Source: Micropterus salmoides
Lineage: Eukaryota > Chordata > Actinopteri > Centrarchiformes > Centrarchidae
Direction of reading: 5' to 3'
Length of the DNA stretch: 64,000 nt
Assembly: GCF_014851395.1 (NCBI RefSeq)
Contig: NW_024040040.1
Location: 9,424,711-9,488,710, forward strand
Below the pieces are notes generated by a model, which saw only the letters and a list, made by a program, of their open reading frames with translations, was not told where the DNA came from and ran no database searches. This document shows, in pieces, positions 22,581-33,774 of this stretch (positions are counted from its first letter, which is position 1; every line of letters starts with the position of its first letter). The translations under genes and the position numbers were made by a program.

Positions 22581-22616
22581 ATGGCTGCAGAAACCGTTTT
22601 AAGAACACACTTTTGA
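22581..22616 (+). CDS. Short upstream open reading frame in ptger2 leader
   Basis: ATG at 22581 opens an 11-codon frame ending TGA at 22614-22616, 48 bases before the receptor start codon. It exists in the mRNA only if the acceptor at 22579 is used. An alternative acceptor CTGCAG at 22590 would remove it. Confidence 0.35.
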   Translation: MAAETVLRTHF

Positions 22617-22664
22617 CACATTTTTGGAAGCAGAGTTTCGAGTTAATTCACCCAGTTTTCAGCC

Positions 22665-23492
22665 ATGACCAACGCAGATGTTGAACTGTGCCACAATAAG
22701 CACGACATTGACTCCACCACGAGCCCGCTGATCAGCGCCTTCATGTTCGGTGCAGGCATCTTTGGCAACGTGGCTGCCCTGGTGATCATAGAAATCCGGC
22801 GGCGTAGAAACACGAGGGCAGGGGAAACGCGGCGGCATTCATTGTTTCACGTCCTCATCACATCGCTGGTGGTCACGGACCTGGCAGGGACCTGCCTGGT
22901 CAGTCCGCTGGTGCAGTGGTCGTATTCACATAACACTACCTTGGTGGGGATCTCGCCTGACACTAGAAGTGTGTGTTGGTACTTTGGTGTCACCATGACC
23001 TTCTTCAGCCTGGCCACCATGTTGCTTCTCTTCACTATGGCACTAGAGAGATCCGTTGCCATTGGGTACCCGTACCTGTACAGCCGGCACGTCACCAAGA
23101 AATGTGCCTATATCACAATCACCTTGGTGTTTTTTTTGTGCATGTTATTCTGTCTCCTCCCTTTTGCGGGATTTGGGAAGATTGTACAATACTGCCCCGG
23201 CACATGGTGCTTCATTGACATGAACCCGGCGGAAAGTAAGCAAAAGGTGTACGCCACCCTGTATGCCACTATTATGCTGGTGCTGGTTCTGGCTATCGTG
23301 GCTTGCAACGGTTTTGTGGTGTACCAGCTGTTCAGGATGTACCAACGTCGGAAGAGGAACTGCGGCTCGGTGATGGCAAACACGAGATCCAACAGCGAAC
23401 GCAGGGTGATGTCCATGGCGGAGGAGGTGGAGCATCTCATCCTGCTGGTCTTCATGACCATCATCTTCATCGTGTGCACACTTCCCCTGGTG
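22665..23492 (+). CDS. ptger2: ptger2 coding exon 1 (N-terminus to TM6)
   Basis: 276 codons starting MTNADVELCHNK in a fair Kozak context (GCC before the ATG). It ends TLPLV inside TM6, followed by GTAAGA; reading on gives only two codons before a stop, which confirms the donor. The short extracellular N-terminus (about 20 residues) lacks a signal peptide, as usual for this family. Confidence 0.95.
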
Positions 23493-26400
23493 GTAAGATG
23501 ACAGCAGATAACTCACATGCATGCTTTACTTTATTTTTTATTTAAAAATATACATGTAGAGTTTTGAGGCCGGTAAATATGACAACCAGTTGACAATGAC
23601 TGCAGTGCCTGTTGCATCAGTTGTGTTGGGGCAAATTCACTCTGCAAGGACTAAGTGAACTGTCTTTGTTGGGGTTAACTTGCTCAGTGGGTCAAAAATT
23701 GATTATTAGGTTCCATGATACTGTGAGCGAGCACTTCCCATGACATCACCTTACATTGATGAACAGGGATGATCACATTTCTTCATCTGCTGTTTGCCCC
23801 CCAAGACGCCAAGCGAACCACCTGAAAAATCTGTGTTCATTTACAGCATAAAAGAATGTTATTAGAATTAGTTATTTAAAAGTAAATAATACAAAAATCT
23901 CTGTGAAAATACATTAAAAATAGACTTTGCTATGCAAGCTTCTTGTAGTTAAACCTCTACTTTGTTCTTTTTGTTATTTCACGCTGAGGGACTCAACATA
24001 AAACAAGCATCAGCTTTTTTTCTATAGTGAAAATCAGTAAAAACAAGAGATGTCCCTGGCGGATCCAGGCATATTTTAATGGATTGGTATCAGCTAAAAT
24101 AAACCAACTCAAAATCCGATCCTTTCATTCTGAACTTTACTGTGTTTAAACAGTATTTCATCACAGCAAAATATTGATATTACATTAATATACTGCTCGG
24201 CTTTACAAGTTGAATAGGGTTCATCTTGCTTTAAATTGAAACTCTTGCACAGCAAATAGTTTGTGCTTGCATTGCACCCACTAAGTTGTTCTTGGAGAGG
24301 GATTAAAGCAAAATCAACATTAAGAGCAAATGAATAATGAACAATGATAAAGATAAAGAATATACTTGTTTTTGTGTGGAACTGTGGACAATATCGATGG
24401 GAACACTTCTTTTTAGAATAAATCCTGTATTTCCTGTAAATGATCTAAATTGTGTGATAATGACATAGGGTTGTGCCATTAATCAAATGTTGTTTTCAAG
24501 TACGATTTGGGCTTCCAGAGATTATGAAAACAAGATAAATCGAGATAAGACGAGTACAGTTCCGTATTACGTTTCACAATGACGCTCTCATTTTGTCTTG
24601 AGTTACAAATCCAGCGCACCCCTTTCCTTTACAGCCTCTAAGCACAAACTCCCTCTCAGCCAGGCGGTGATCAAGATGACCGGGGGTTATAACTTGCTAG
24701 TCACCATTATTAACTTAAATCTACATGCATGAATTAGCCTAGCTGACTTTTCCTCTACTCATAGCTTAAAATTTTTTTATTATAGATACTTATTTATACT
24801 TTTGTGACTTTTATACTTCATTATACGTTTCTCACACCATCAAACAGACCTGATATTTAAAGGGAACATCCACCATAAAAACAGCAGACTTTATATACAG
24901 TTAGCTGTTTCACTTTAAATTTCCTTCAAGAATCAAGGATTTGATTAGTTCTGTCATCAGGAAGCAATTTGGACAGAGAATTGTACTTGACTTGATGTCT
25001 TTTTTGCAAATGGCCTGTAGCTTCTGCTTGTCATCAGACATGCTGTTGGTTACCACTGACTGTGAGGATAAATGTTAAATATCAAAACAGGATCCAGATT
25101 AACTGATGCCAGTGTTGGCACAAAGCTTTGGTGTTGTAATTTCGGTGACCTTTGACATATTTCAAATTTAATTTGGCCGGTGAGCACCCATTTTGAAAGA
25201 TGAGCCAGCAAATTGATTTTGGAGTCCCGAAAGAGTATTGATGGATGGAAGTACAAACTGAACTCACAAATGACTCGTCATTAGCGATAAGCCATTATGC
25301 TGACTCAGAAAGTCTCCTGGGCAATCTGTGTGCAACCACCTCATCATCGTCATTTTGTCAAGTGTCATTTTGGATTTCAAATGGAAAATCAATAACTTTC
25401 CCAGCAGCACATGAGGTGCACTTTATTGCAGACAGCAGTAATGCTCGGCAGATCCTCTCTCCTCTCCAGTGGTGACAGCCGACACTAAGACTTCGTGAAA
25501 AAAGCACTTTATCATACAGCCTGTCTCCCAGCAAAACCGACTCTCAAATGTCAAACACCACCATTAGAAACACAACAACTGAGAGGGTGTTGAAGCTGAC
25601 ATGCCGTTTGCACAAATATGTCCAAAAAATGTTTTTATCCTCTTAGAAAAATGACAGAAAAATGCACAACAACTGCAATATTATTATAGTGTGTATTTAT
25701 TTACTTAAAAACTCTTTAGTTTGACTTTAACATGGATGAATGTCAGGATTATTGTCTAATATTGATGAAGCAGAAATTCTAGGTGATGTCTTGTCAAGAG
25801 TTAAAATTGCAAATTGATCAGTATAACTTTATAACATCGTTTCTACATCGTTGAGTAGAAAATGATTTAGGTTTTTCAAGTTCTTGATTCTTTATTTTTC
25901 TTCTTTGGCAGCATTGAAAAGGTCTTTGTGTTTCTACCCACTGATTACTACGGAGGCATTGAGGGCACATGTGCAAAAAAAGATTCTCGTGCACACCAGA
26001 TAATCACTATCTGTGAGCATGTCCCCTTAGGGGCCTCGTACATTAGTCAGTCAGTGCATCGGCCATTTTATTCATTAAGCTGTGCATCTTCATGTCTGTT
26101 CTGTCCAGCTATTTTCCTTTTTTAACTTTGAAAGCATCCAGATCTTTCACTACTGCAGGCAATAGTAATCGTAACATTAATGTCAGCCATACATGCTGCT
26201 GAATCACTTGTGGCTGTCAGTCTTCTCTCCTCATTTCCATGTGTTGCCCTGCAGGAAGATGTAGAAAACCTTTTACCATATTTCATTCAAAGCACGTACT
26301 ACGTGATTAGGCTGAGGGGGATTTGGGCTCTCTAAAGGAACATCCAGCCTCAAGTATTTCCTTTCCCAGTCCTTTCTTTATGATCCAGATGAAGACAAAA

Positions 26401-29400
26401 TGTCTTCTTTACTGATACCATTTTACATTTTCAGTGTTCATCTGAACCCTAATGAGTTCTACTGCCTGAGCCTGGCATTATATGCAGTAGGACTTCAGTC
26501 AAAGATACTTCTACAGAAGAGTCTGTAAGTTGTGTTGGTAGGAACAAACTTAAGAGCTGTTGGAGAAAAGTGTCTAAACACTTATGAAAAGTGTTCTTAC
26601 AACTTGCTGCAGTGTAAAATGCAGAAAGTGTGGTCAACTGCTGCATACTTCTGTTTGACATTAATTTAGTTAGAGTTGTAAAATTAGCTGTGGTTAATAT
26701 TGTCACTTCACACATGCAGAGGAAGAATTGACAGACAAAGCAACAGTATCTACTATATTACTCTTCATTTAGATTTGAAAGGTTTGTGTTTGCTTTGTAG
26801 TCCCATGGCGACAATTTATTAAGAGCCTGTATATAAACAGTCATGGGACTGGAAACTCTACTTAAAATACAATAATGGATTTAGAAGGGGCAGTTCTTAG
26901 TTCCAAATACATTTATTTTGGAGGCATTTTTGCCCTTATATGACTTGGAAGTAAGGTCCTAGGCTGGACGCTACAACAAGGTGTTTTTTGAATTGTTTCT
27001 CACATTGAGGACAAAATAAAGAAAAAAACTGAAAAATCAGAAGCAGAAGTGAACATACTACCACCTCTGACTCAAGTATTCTCTCAGCACACAGATTTAA
27101 ACCACCAATTTAAAATTTTGTTCTCTCCGTGTTTTGTTCTCTGAGCGTCAGACATTTCACATAAACACTTATTACACTTCCTGTTGGCGCTGAGAGAAGA
27201 GAAGAAAACTGGCTCACAGTGTGAGTTGGATTTCATGGCTGAACCTGGCTAAACCAAAAAAAATCTGTCTCCACATGCACACACAATCCTTCACCAGCTC
27301 TGTTTTTGTCTCGCACACATGGCAGGCCTGTCACTAATCACGGTAATGATCTCGTGTGGTTTTGTTTAAAACGTCACTGGGAATATGCATGAAGCTGTTC
27401 TACACCCACCACACCAATTGTAATAGCTTTTCCATCATTTGTACTTTTAAAGTGTATTCAGACTTTGTTCTTGTTATGCAACTATTACCACTTCCCTGCA
27501 GTGGTTGAGAAAATCTGGAGAATTAAGAATTTCTCTCTCATCAAACTTACAGCTGCTGAACTTAAGCACGACTCTGCCTTTAGCAGCTGTGTAGTTTGTT
27601 TGGAAGGCAGTTGCTCAAAGAAAACAACAATTAGTCATGGCAACAATTCAGCCACTGGGTTGTGTAACTGAGCAACAGGAAATTGGCTTAATGAGACTGG
27701 CGTGACGATGTTGGCGGAGCCATTGCTATTTCAGGAAATTGGGTACTTTTTACGGGAGCCGAAACCTGAGTCAAATTAGAAGAGAAACTTTACAATAGAA
27801 GAGAGAGGAAAGAGGGTGAGGAGTGAGATGGAGATTCCTTTCACAGACAGGAATTAAAGAATAGTTTGACTTTATAACCTCCAAGGTCACTTTTCCATTC
27901 ACATTTAACTGGATATTGTGCTTCTCTGACCCCCAGAGAGACCATCTGCAACCATTTCCAAACCTGTGAACCAGTCATAGCTTCCATGGATTGTATTAAT
28001 GTGCTGTCACGGCCTTGAGGCGCTCAGCCCTGGGAGTTTAATGCTTTTCATTTCACTGACATATTTGAACCACAGATGAGGAAATAATAAAGTTAAATCA
28101 GCTGCTCATTGATGGCCTCAATGGTGCTAATAAAAACTAAACTAATAAAAAAATGAATACAGCAGTAATTGATCTGAGAACACACGTCACAACAATTTGT
28201 GTGTGTGTAATGTGATGGAATGCTTTTCTTCCCCTATCTGATTGGAAGAAAGCTAAAGATTGAACATATTCATAAGACAAATTCATTACCAAGAGAAACA
28301 TATTGTTGTAAATTCTATTATGCCCTATGAAGGCAAAACCCAGTAACCAAATTTGAATTTGAATCTGTTATACCATATAAAATAATAATATGCCCTAGAA
28401 ATGGATATTTTCAAGTGCAGTAGTTAAAAACTAAACCTTATTGTAGGACAAGTAATCAAAAATTTTCAGCAGTTTTTATCAGATTTTTAGTCTATACATG
28501 CAGTTGTGACCATTGGGTGCAGTGCAGTTATGGCTCTTCCCATTCATTTAGATAGGGGCCTGATCTTGTTAGTCCGAAATAACTGCCTGGAGGCGTTACA
28601 AGATGGCTGCTAAGTGGCAGGACTTGCCAATATAAGGACTTTGGTTCTATTAATATAAAATTAAGTGACCGTGTGTTGCAAACCAAATCATTCCAATTTA
28701 TTAAGTATGAATTATGGTTAAACTAGTATGTTTTTTATAATACTGGCCTGTTCCCAGAGGGTAAAACTTGTATTTTTCACTGTAAATTATTATCATCCAA
28801 ACCTAGAAGCTCCTCTCAATTTCATGTTAAGAGAAGAAAAAGCTTTGTTTTAAATGTCAAATAAGTGCACAACATACGATGGTAATAAATGACTTAAAGC
28901 ACTTTGCTCTTGCTAGAAAAAAAATATTTTATTTTTAAGAATATAATCCTTTTTATGAAAGATTCTTTCATTATCTGTGTATCTTTGTATGTAAATGACC
29001 TCTGCTGGACATCAGCATGGGAATCTCAGTTTGGTTCGATCTCGGCAACATCTGCCTTCCGGCCTCTCCTAAAACCACAGAGTACACACATGTTCATGCT
29101 CTCAATGATTAATAGGCTGCCTGTGTTTGTCTCGGCAGTCGGACTGAAAAGCAAACAACATGATGCTGAGAGTAATTGAAATGTCCTCTTTGAATTAGAA
29201 CATCACTCCATTCTCTGCAAACATCCTGTGTGCTGAGACGAGTGAGTGCTTTCTGCATGCAAGAGGACAAAATTAGTAACCATGCATAATTGACTTTTTA
29301 CTACAACATTATTATGCTACAGTTAGTTTGCGCAAACACATTTAAACCCTAAGAAAACACACACACTCATGTGATCCATGTAGCCTTTCTGGTTTGGCGA

Positions 29401-31015
29401 TGCTGGTAACAAGCTCCTAAAAAACATGTCTGCATTTTTCGCCACACCACCCAGTCGTCCAGCACATTGAACACAATCTACGTTGCCGCGAGGCGACATT
29501 GTGATTTGACAAAAAAAGATGAATAATATGGATGGCAATGTCAATGTCAGCTAGACTGTAAATGTCTCTACAACTATTGAATCAATTGCCATGAAATGTG
29601 GGACAGACATTGAATACTGCTGACGTTGTTGCTCCCCTGAGTTCTCATCTAGCACTAGGGCTGGGCGATATGGCCAAAGATGTTATCACGATAAAAACAT
29701 TTATATTATTTGATATCGATGAATATCACATAAATGTCAAATCATTATTTCTTTCCAGTTTAAAGGCAGATTTTTATTTCTGAGTGTAAATTTGAAGAAA
29801 TCAGATGGTTAATTGCGTGGTTAAACTTTTCTTGATGGTCAGAATGTGACACTCGACACCAAACAGTGGATCACAGTGGATCAAACATTTATTGACGATA
29901 TATTGAACATTTGTTGTATTGTTATTGAGGAATATTATATTGCGATCATTATCACTATTGTTTTATTGCCCAGCCCTGTCTAGCACCCCTTAGAACCACT
30001 CCAATATTTACCTGACGGGTACAGATGCACGACAAAAACAGCATACAAAGCAGGTTGACATTTGGTACAGTCGGTATTTTTTTAAGCCCTGAGATGAGAA
30101 CGTGTTGGTATGTTTGGAAGATAGAGAAGAGATCATGGCTGAACTAAAGCATACATAAAGTGTGAACATGGCATGTGAACTCAAGAACTGTCAAATGGTA
30201 AACCCAGTGTCTTTCTTTATTGTGCTTTAATGTGCATACTTAAAATGGACTGCTATCTTGTGGTAGAATCAGAGAAAAGGTCATTGGTTTCCGAGATGTC
30301 CCACTTTATCTTTCAAATAATTGAACGGCAGCGTGGGCTCGACAATGGTATCACTGCATCTTGTCATAACAAAACATCAGTCTGCCACCCTGGCATTAAC
30401 AACAGGTACTTTTAGTTGAAGAATCTAAACATGCACGATGAGTATCAGCTTGACATTTAAACAGATAAGTGGTTTCAGTTTCTGTTGTTCATCTCTTGTA
30501 TCAGGCCCTCCCATCATGTCGCAAACCAAGAACCACTGCTATGGAAGGCTTAGTGTGGGATTCAAACCAGGATGTTAGCTGGGATGTGGCCGTCTGAGTG
30601 TGCCTGTAATAAATGATGTTAGCAGAGGGATTATGCCTTGGCAGCTACTTTAACAGACAATCTCTCTTTTCCGTCTCCCCGCCTTTCGTTCTTCTCTCTG
30701 TCCATCTCTCAGATCCGGGTGTACATCAACTCCAAAGGGGATGACAAGGGCGAGAGCCTCGAGTCTCACCATCTGGACCTGATCGCCCTGCGCTTCATCT
30801 CGGTTAACTCCATCATCGACCCCTGGGTCTTTATCCTCCTCTCGCCCAGTGTGCTGCACTTTTGCTGGGCCGCGGTTTGCCGGGCTCACCTGGGAGCCCC
30901 CAGGGGATCTATCTTTAAATCCTCACTGGCAAAAGATAATTCTCCGGCTAGGCTGGAACTGTCTCGCCCAACGACGGAGTACAACGAACATTTTCATACC
31001 GTGGAAACTCTATGA
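22665..31015 (+). CDS. ptger2: Prostaglandin E2 receptor EP2 (two coding exons)
   Basis: A class A GPCR that binds PGE2 and activates Gs/adenylate cyclase at the plasma membrane. Exons 22665-23492 and 30713-31015 join at phase 0 to give 376 residues (human EP2 has 358). Seen: Gly-Asn of TM1 (residues 34-35), Asp72 in TM2, glycosylation site Asn90-Thr-Thr, Cys104 and Cys182 for the extracellular disulfide, the prostanoid signature QYCPGTWCF (175-183), MTFFSLATML in TM3, the SMAEEVEHLILL segment before TM6, and in TM7 Arg303 (binds the ligand carboxylate) followed by ISVNSIIDPWVF. The SMAEE..HLILL segment and TM3 match EP2 better than DP, IP or EP4. Oddity: the DRY-type motif is Glu-Arg-Ser (128-130), not Glu-Arg-Tyr. 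The intron position, inside TM6, is the one conserved in prostanoid receptors. The gene is divergent from nid2. A teleost ptger2 paralogue letter cannot be assigned. Confidence 0.93.
28490..28640. repeat. Dispersed repeat fragment
   Basis: Segment with 'cttcccattcatttagatag' and 'caagatggctgc', a type of sequence common in fish introns. Family uncertain. Confidence 0.35.
29570..30010 (+). repeat. Old dispersed repeat split by a MITE
   Basis: 29580-29655 ('attgccatgaaatgtggga', 'ttctcatctagcac') and 29979-30010 are two halves of one repeat related to that at 4440-4664. They are interrupted by the hAT element at 29656-29978. Confidence 0.6.
29656..29978. mobile_element. hAT-type MITE with intact target-site duplication
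   Basis: 323 bp bounded by terminal inverted repeats: left TAGGGCTGGGCGATAT, right (reverse complement) CAGGGCTGGGCAATA. It is flanked by the perfect 8-bp duplication TCTAGCAC (29648-29655 and 29979-29986). The 8-bp duplication and TIR type indicate the hAT superfamily. There is no transposase, so it is non-autonomous. Confidence 0.9.
30713..31015 (+). CDS. ptger2: ptger2 coding exon 2 (end of TM6, TM7, C-tail)
   Basis: 100 codons plus TGA, starting IRVYINSKGDD (end of TM6 and extracellular loop 3). TM7 holds LIALRFISVNSIIDPWVF, then a cytoplasmic tail of about 60 residues with Cys and Ser/Thr sites (possible palmitoylation and phosphorylation). It ends HTVETL. Confidence 0.94.
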   Translation: MRVYINSKGDDKGESLESHHLDLIALRFISVNSIIDPWVFILLSPSVLHFCWAAVCRAHLGAPRGSIFKSSLAKDNSPARLELSRPTTEYNEHFHTVETL

Positions 31016-31975
31016 CCGTAACAGTACTTTATTATTTGATATTTATATCGTACGGCACATGACTGGATAGTGTGTTCTCCTTAAGGATCACATGAAGCGG
31101 AGAGGTTCTGTGGGCCTCAGTATCTCTCCCATGTGGGTGGAGCTTCTTTATCTATTTTATGAGTGTTTCCATTAGATTATGGGCCTTCGTGTCTAACTGA
31201 CAAACACCACCAACCAGTCCTAACAGCTGGTGGCTGCCTGTGTTTCCATCCATGTCTAGCATTTGAGCTATGCATGCTGAATGCATACTGACTTCTCTAG
31301 AGCTTTATATTTTAAGTGTAGAAGCTCGACTCCTTTGCTGCTTGTATTTTATTGCAAATCAATTACAGTAAAAGGGCTGCTGACAGGAGCTAGAAGAAGA
31401 AAGACACTTGATGATCTGGAATAGACAAACTGCAAGTACTTTTGTCTACATTGTGTTAAGATGAAGATGTGACAGAATGCAACATACTAAAGACATTCAT
31501 CTATCGCTGTGTACAGAAATGTGATTAGCCTTTGATTCAGGACAACCAGTGAAGGTAGAGGTAACTAAATTACTCCCTGCTGTACATGCCTTCGCTGATT
31601 CATGCTGCTTTTCCAAACACTTGTTGCTGGCAGTTCCAGGGACTTGGGATGTCACGCAAGAAACTTGCGTGATAAAATGTGACTTCAGAAAAAAACTGGG
31701 AGACTCAGTTCCAGTCTGTCACATTAAGATTATGTTTATAAACCCTTCGGGATCAGGATCGTCGAATTGGGACCGCCCCAGAGATTGGGAGTCAGACCCA
31801 AAAGCTGCCTAATTATCCTCCAGTGTGGCAACAATACAGGCATGAACCAATGGACCACAGCTAGATATTAAAGACATAAACTTAGTGTAAATGAGACCTT
31901 AATTATTTGATTTTACACATGTACAGTATGTAGCATATAATATTATATAATAAAGACATTTTGTAAAAGGTTCAT
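31016..31975 (+). other. ptger2: Probable ptger2 3' UTR
   Basis: Follows the stop codon. A canonical AATAAA at 31949-31954 suggests cleavage near 31970, giving a 3' UTR of about 950 nt. No other strong poly(A) signal was noticed earlier in the segment. Confidence 0.55.
31949..31954 (+). terminator. Putative ptger2 polyadenylation signal
   Basis: AATAAA hexamer about 930 nt after the ptger2 stop codon. Confidence 0.5.
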
Positions 31976-33484
31976 TATATGAAACTGCAGTTACCTTTTG
32001 ACTTGAAAACTTCTGCTTCTTATCTAATTAAGTAACAGCAGAGTCATTATTCTCTCATTGTCTGCTTCATGAAATACTGAATAGAGGATTGCACATAATT
32101 GTAGCAAATTATGGTACTTTTTAAAGAGCAGTCTACCTCCTTTAATGGTAAAATAACACTATTATTTTTTTAAATGCGCTTTTACAGATCATGTTAATTA
32201 ATATTAAAGGATAAACTCAAGACTACTCTTTCTTTCCTATATGTTGGAGCTGAAATTAAAAGGTGCCCTGTAGTTTTACGTTTACATGCACTGTTAATCA
32301 CTTGAATAGTTTTATTTTATTTTTAATTAATCCAAATGCAGCAAATGTGTATCGTGTCGCTTGTGCTCCTGCATGTGCCTCCTCGTGAGCAACAAAAATG
32401 GCGATCCACACATAAAAATATATACGTACAAAACTGTTTGGTTGTATTGGAATAATCAACACCAGCTTCTGGAAAATGCTGTTTAAAATAAGTATTGAGC
32501 CTGTAAGTTAACATAAATTGAATGTTATCATTTAACAAGTACCATATTTTGCTTCCAATTTGTGCCATAAATCAGTTCTGACTTAGTGCACACATGTTAG
32601 CATGTTAGCACACAACATGTCATGTTGGCACAGAACTCTACTTTTTGTTCTGTATCTTGCTTTATTTTCTCTTGCCCGGTCACAGTGCCTGATAGTTATT
32701 TGGAAACTATGAAAAGAAAGCCCTTTATTTTTATCCCTCAACTTTATGACCAAAGTCCCAATTTCCTTTAGTTTTACTAGGGAACATCTTGAAATCAATG
32801 TGTGTCTTTCCAGAGGCCCACCATTCATATGGGTCAAAGGACATCCACTGAAATTGCCGCTCGTAGCCCAGATGGGAAACGTTCTGATTGCAGTCTTTAT
32901 TATATCATCACACTGTTCAAACAAGTTCAACTGCCAACTAAAGCAAACACAGAAAAAGCAGGTTTGCTTTCAGGTTCAAGTCTAAATATCTCCCTTGCCA
33001 TAGACTTCAGTCAGTTTAGTTAGTCTGCCGCCTGTTAACGTAACACATCATTACATTACACTGATGTCAGTTCTAACTAGCCTGCTGATATCAGATGACC
33101 ACTGGATTTCATTGAAAAAGCAGGTAGTATTCTCCACTTAAATTTATCTGTTTGCATGCTTTAAATGTCCATCACCACAAGGATTTGTAACTATTACAGT
33201 ATCTCCTCCTTTAACATGAATCCAGTTTCAACACGGGCTTAAGTTCGTGGCAAGAAAATAAGCAACTACAAATTTCTGCAGGATCCCTGGTCATAAATCT
33301 CTCAAAATAGCTGGAGTGACTCTGGTTATGCAACAGCAAAGAGTGTCCAGTTTAAATTGAAAGAGTTTTGTTGGTGTGTAAAATGTGAAAAGAAAAAAAC
33401 GTTCTCAACTAGCTGTCATTTTAGAGGATGCCAGAAAAATGTGTGAGCATCAGGTAAACTTTGGGGCTGTAAGCTGCAAGTGTG

Positions 33485-33487
<3 letters not shown>

Positions 33488-33518
<31 letters not shown>
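33488..33518. repeat. (GT)n microsatellite
   Basis: About 15 uninterrupted GT units. Confidence 0.95.
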
Positions 33519-33521
<3 letters not shown>

Positions 33522-33733
33522 GCTATTGTGTTGTGAGAAAAGCAGTTTATTGCCTCATGTTGGTTCTGAGCTAAGCATCAAAATGTTCAGTGTTTACGAC
33601 TTACTGCTTCCTGTGGATGTTTTGTGTGAATTTCACATCTGCGGGTGTGCCTTTTTTCTGTTGTGTGTGTTTATGTGGTTCCCATATACATGCTTGTGTG
33701 TCTATGTGCCTACAATAAGTGCAAGCTATCGAG

Positions 33734-33736
<3 letters not shown>

Positions 33737-33773
<37 letters not shown>
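33737..33773. repeat. (GT)n microsatellite
   Basis: About 18 uninterrupted GT units, 220 bp after another GT tract. Confidence 0.95.

Positions 33774-33774
<1 letters not shown>

Larger units (their letters stand above)
23493..30712 (+). other. ptger2 TM6 intron (7.2 kb)
   Basis: GT-AG intron with a pyrimidine-rich acceptor (TCCATCTCTCAG|ATC). Contents are mostly AT-rich unique DNA, with dispersed repeats at about 28490-28640 and 29570-30010, the latter with a nested hAT MITE. No embedded gene recognised. Confidence 0.85.

Noticed and set aside
23108..23545. Open frames overlapping ptger2 exon 1 on both strands
   Set aside because: Shadow frames of the receptor coding sequence with no independent family similarity.
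33385..33774. 129-codon open frame with runs of Cys-Val
   Set aside because: The Cys-Val runs are translated GT microsatellites; no start context or splice support.
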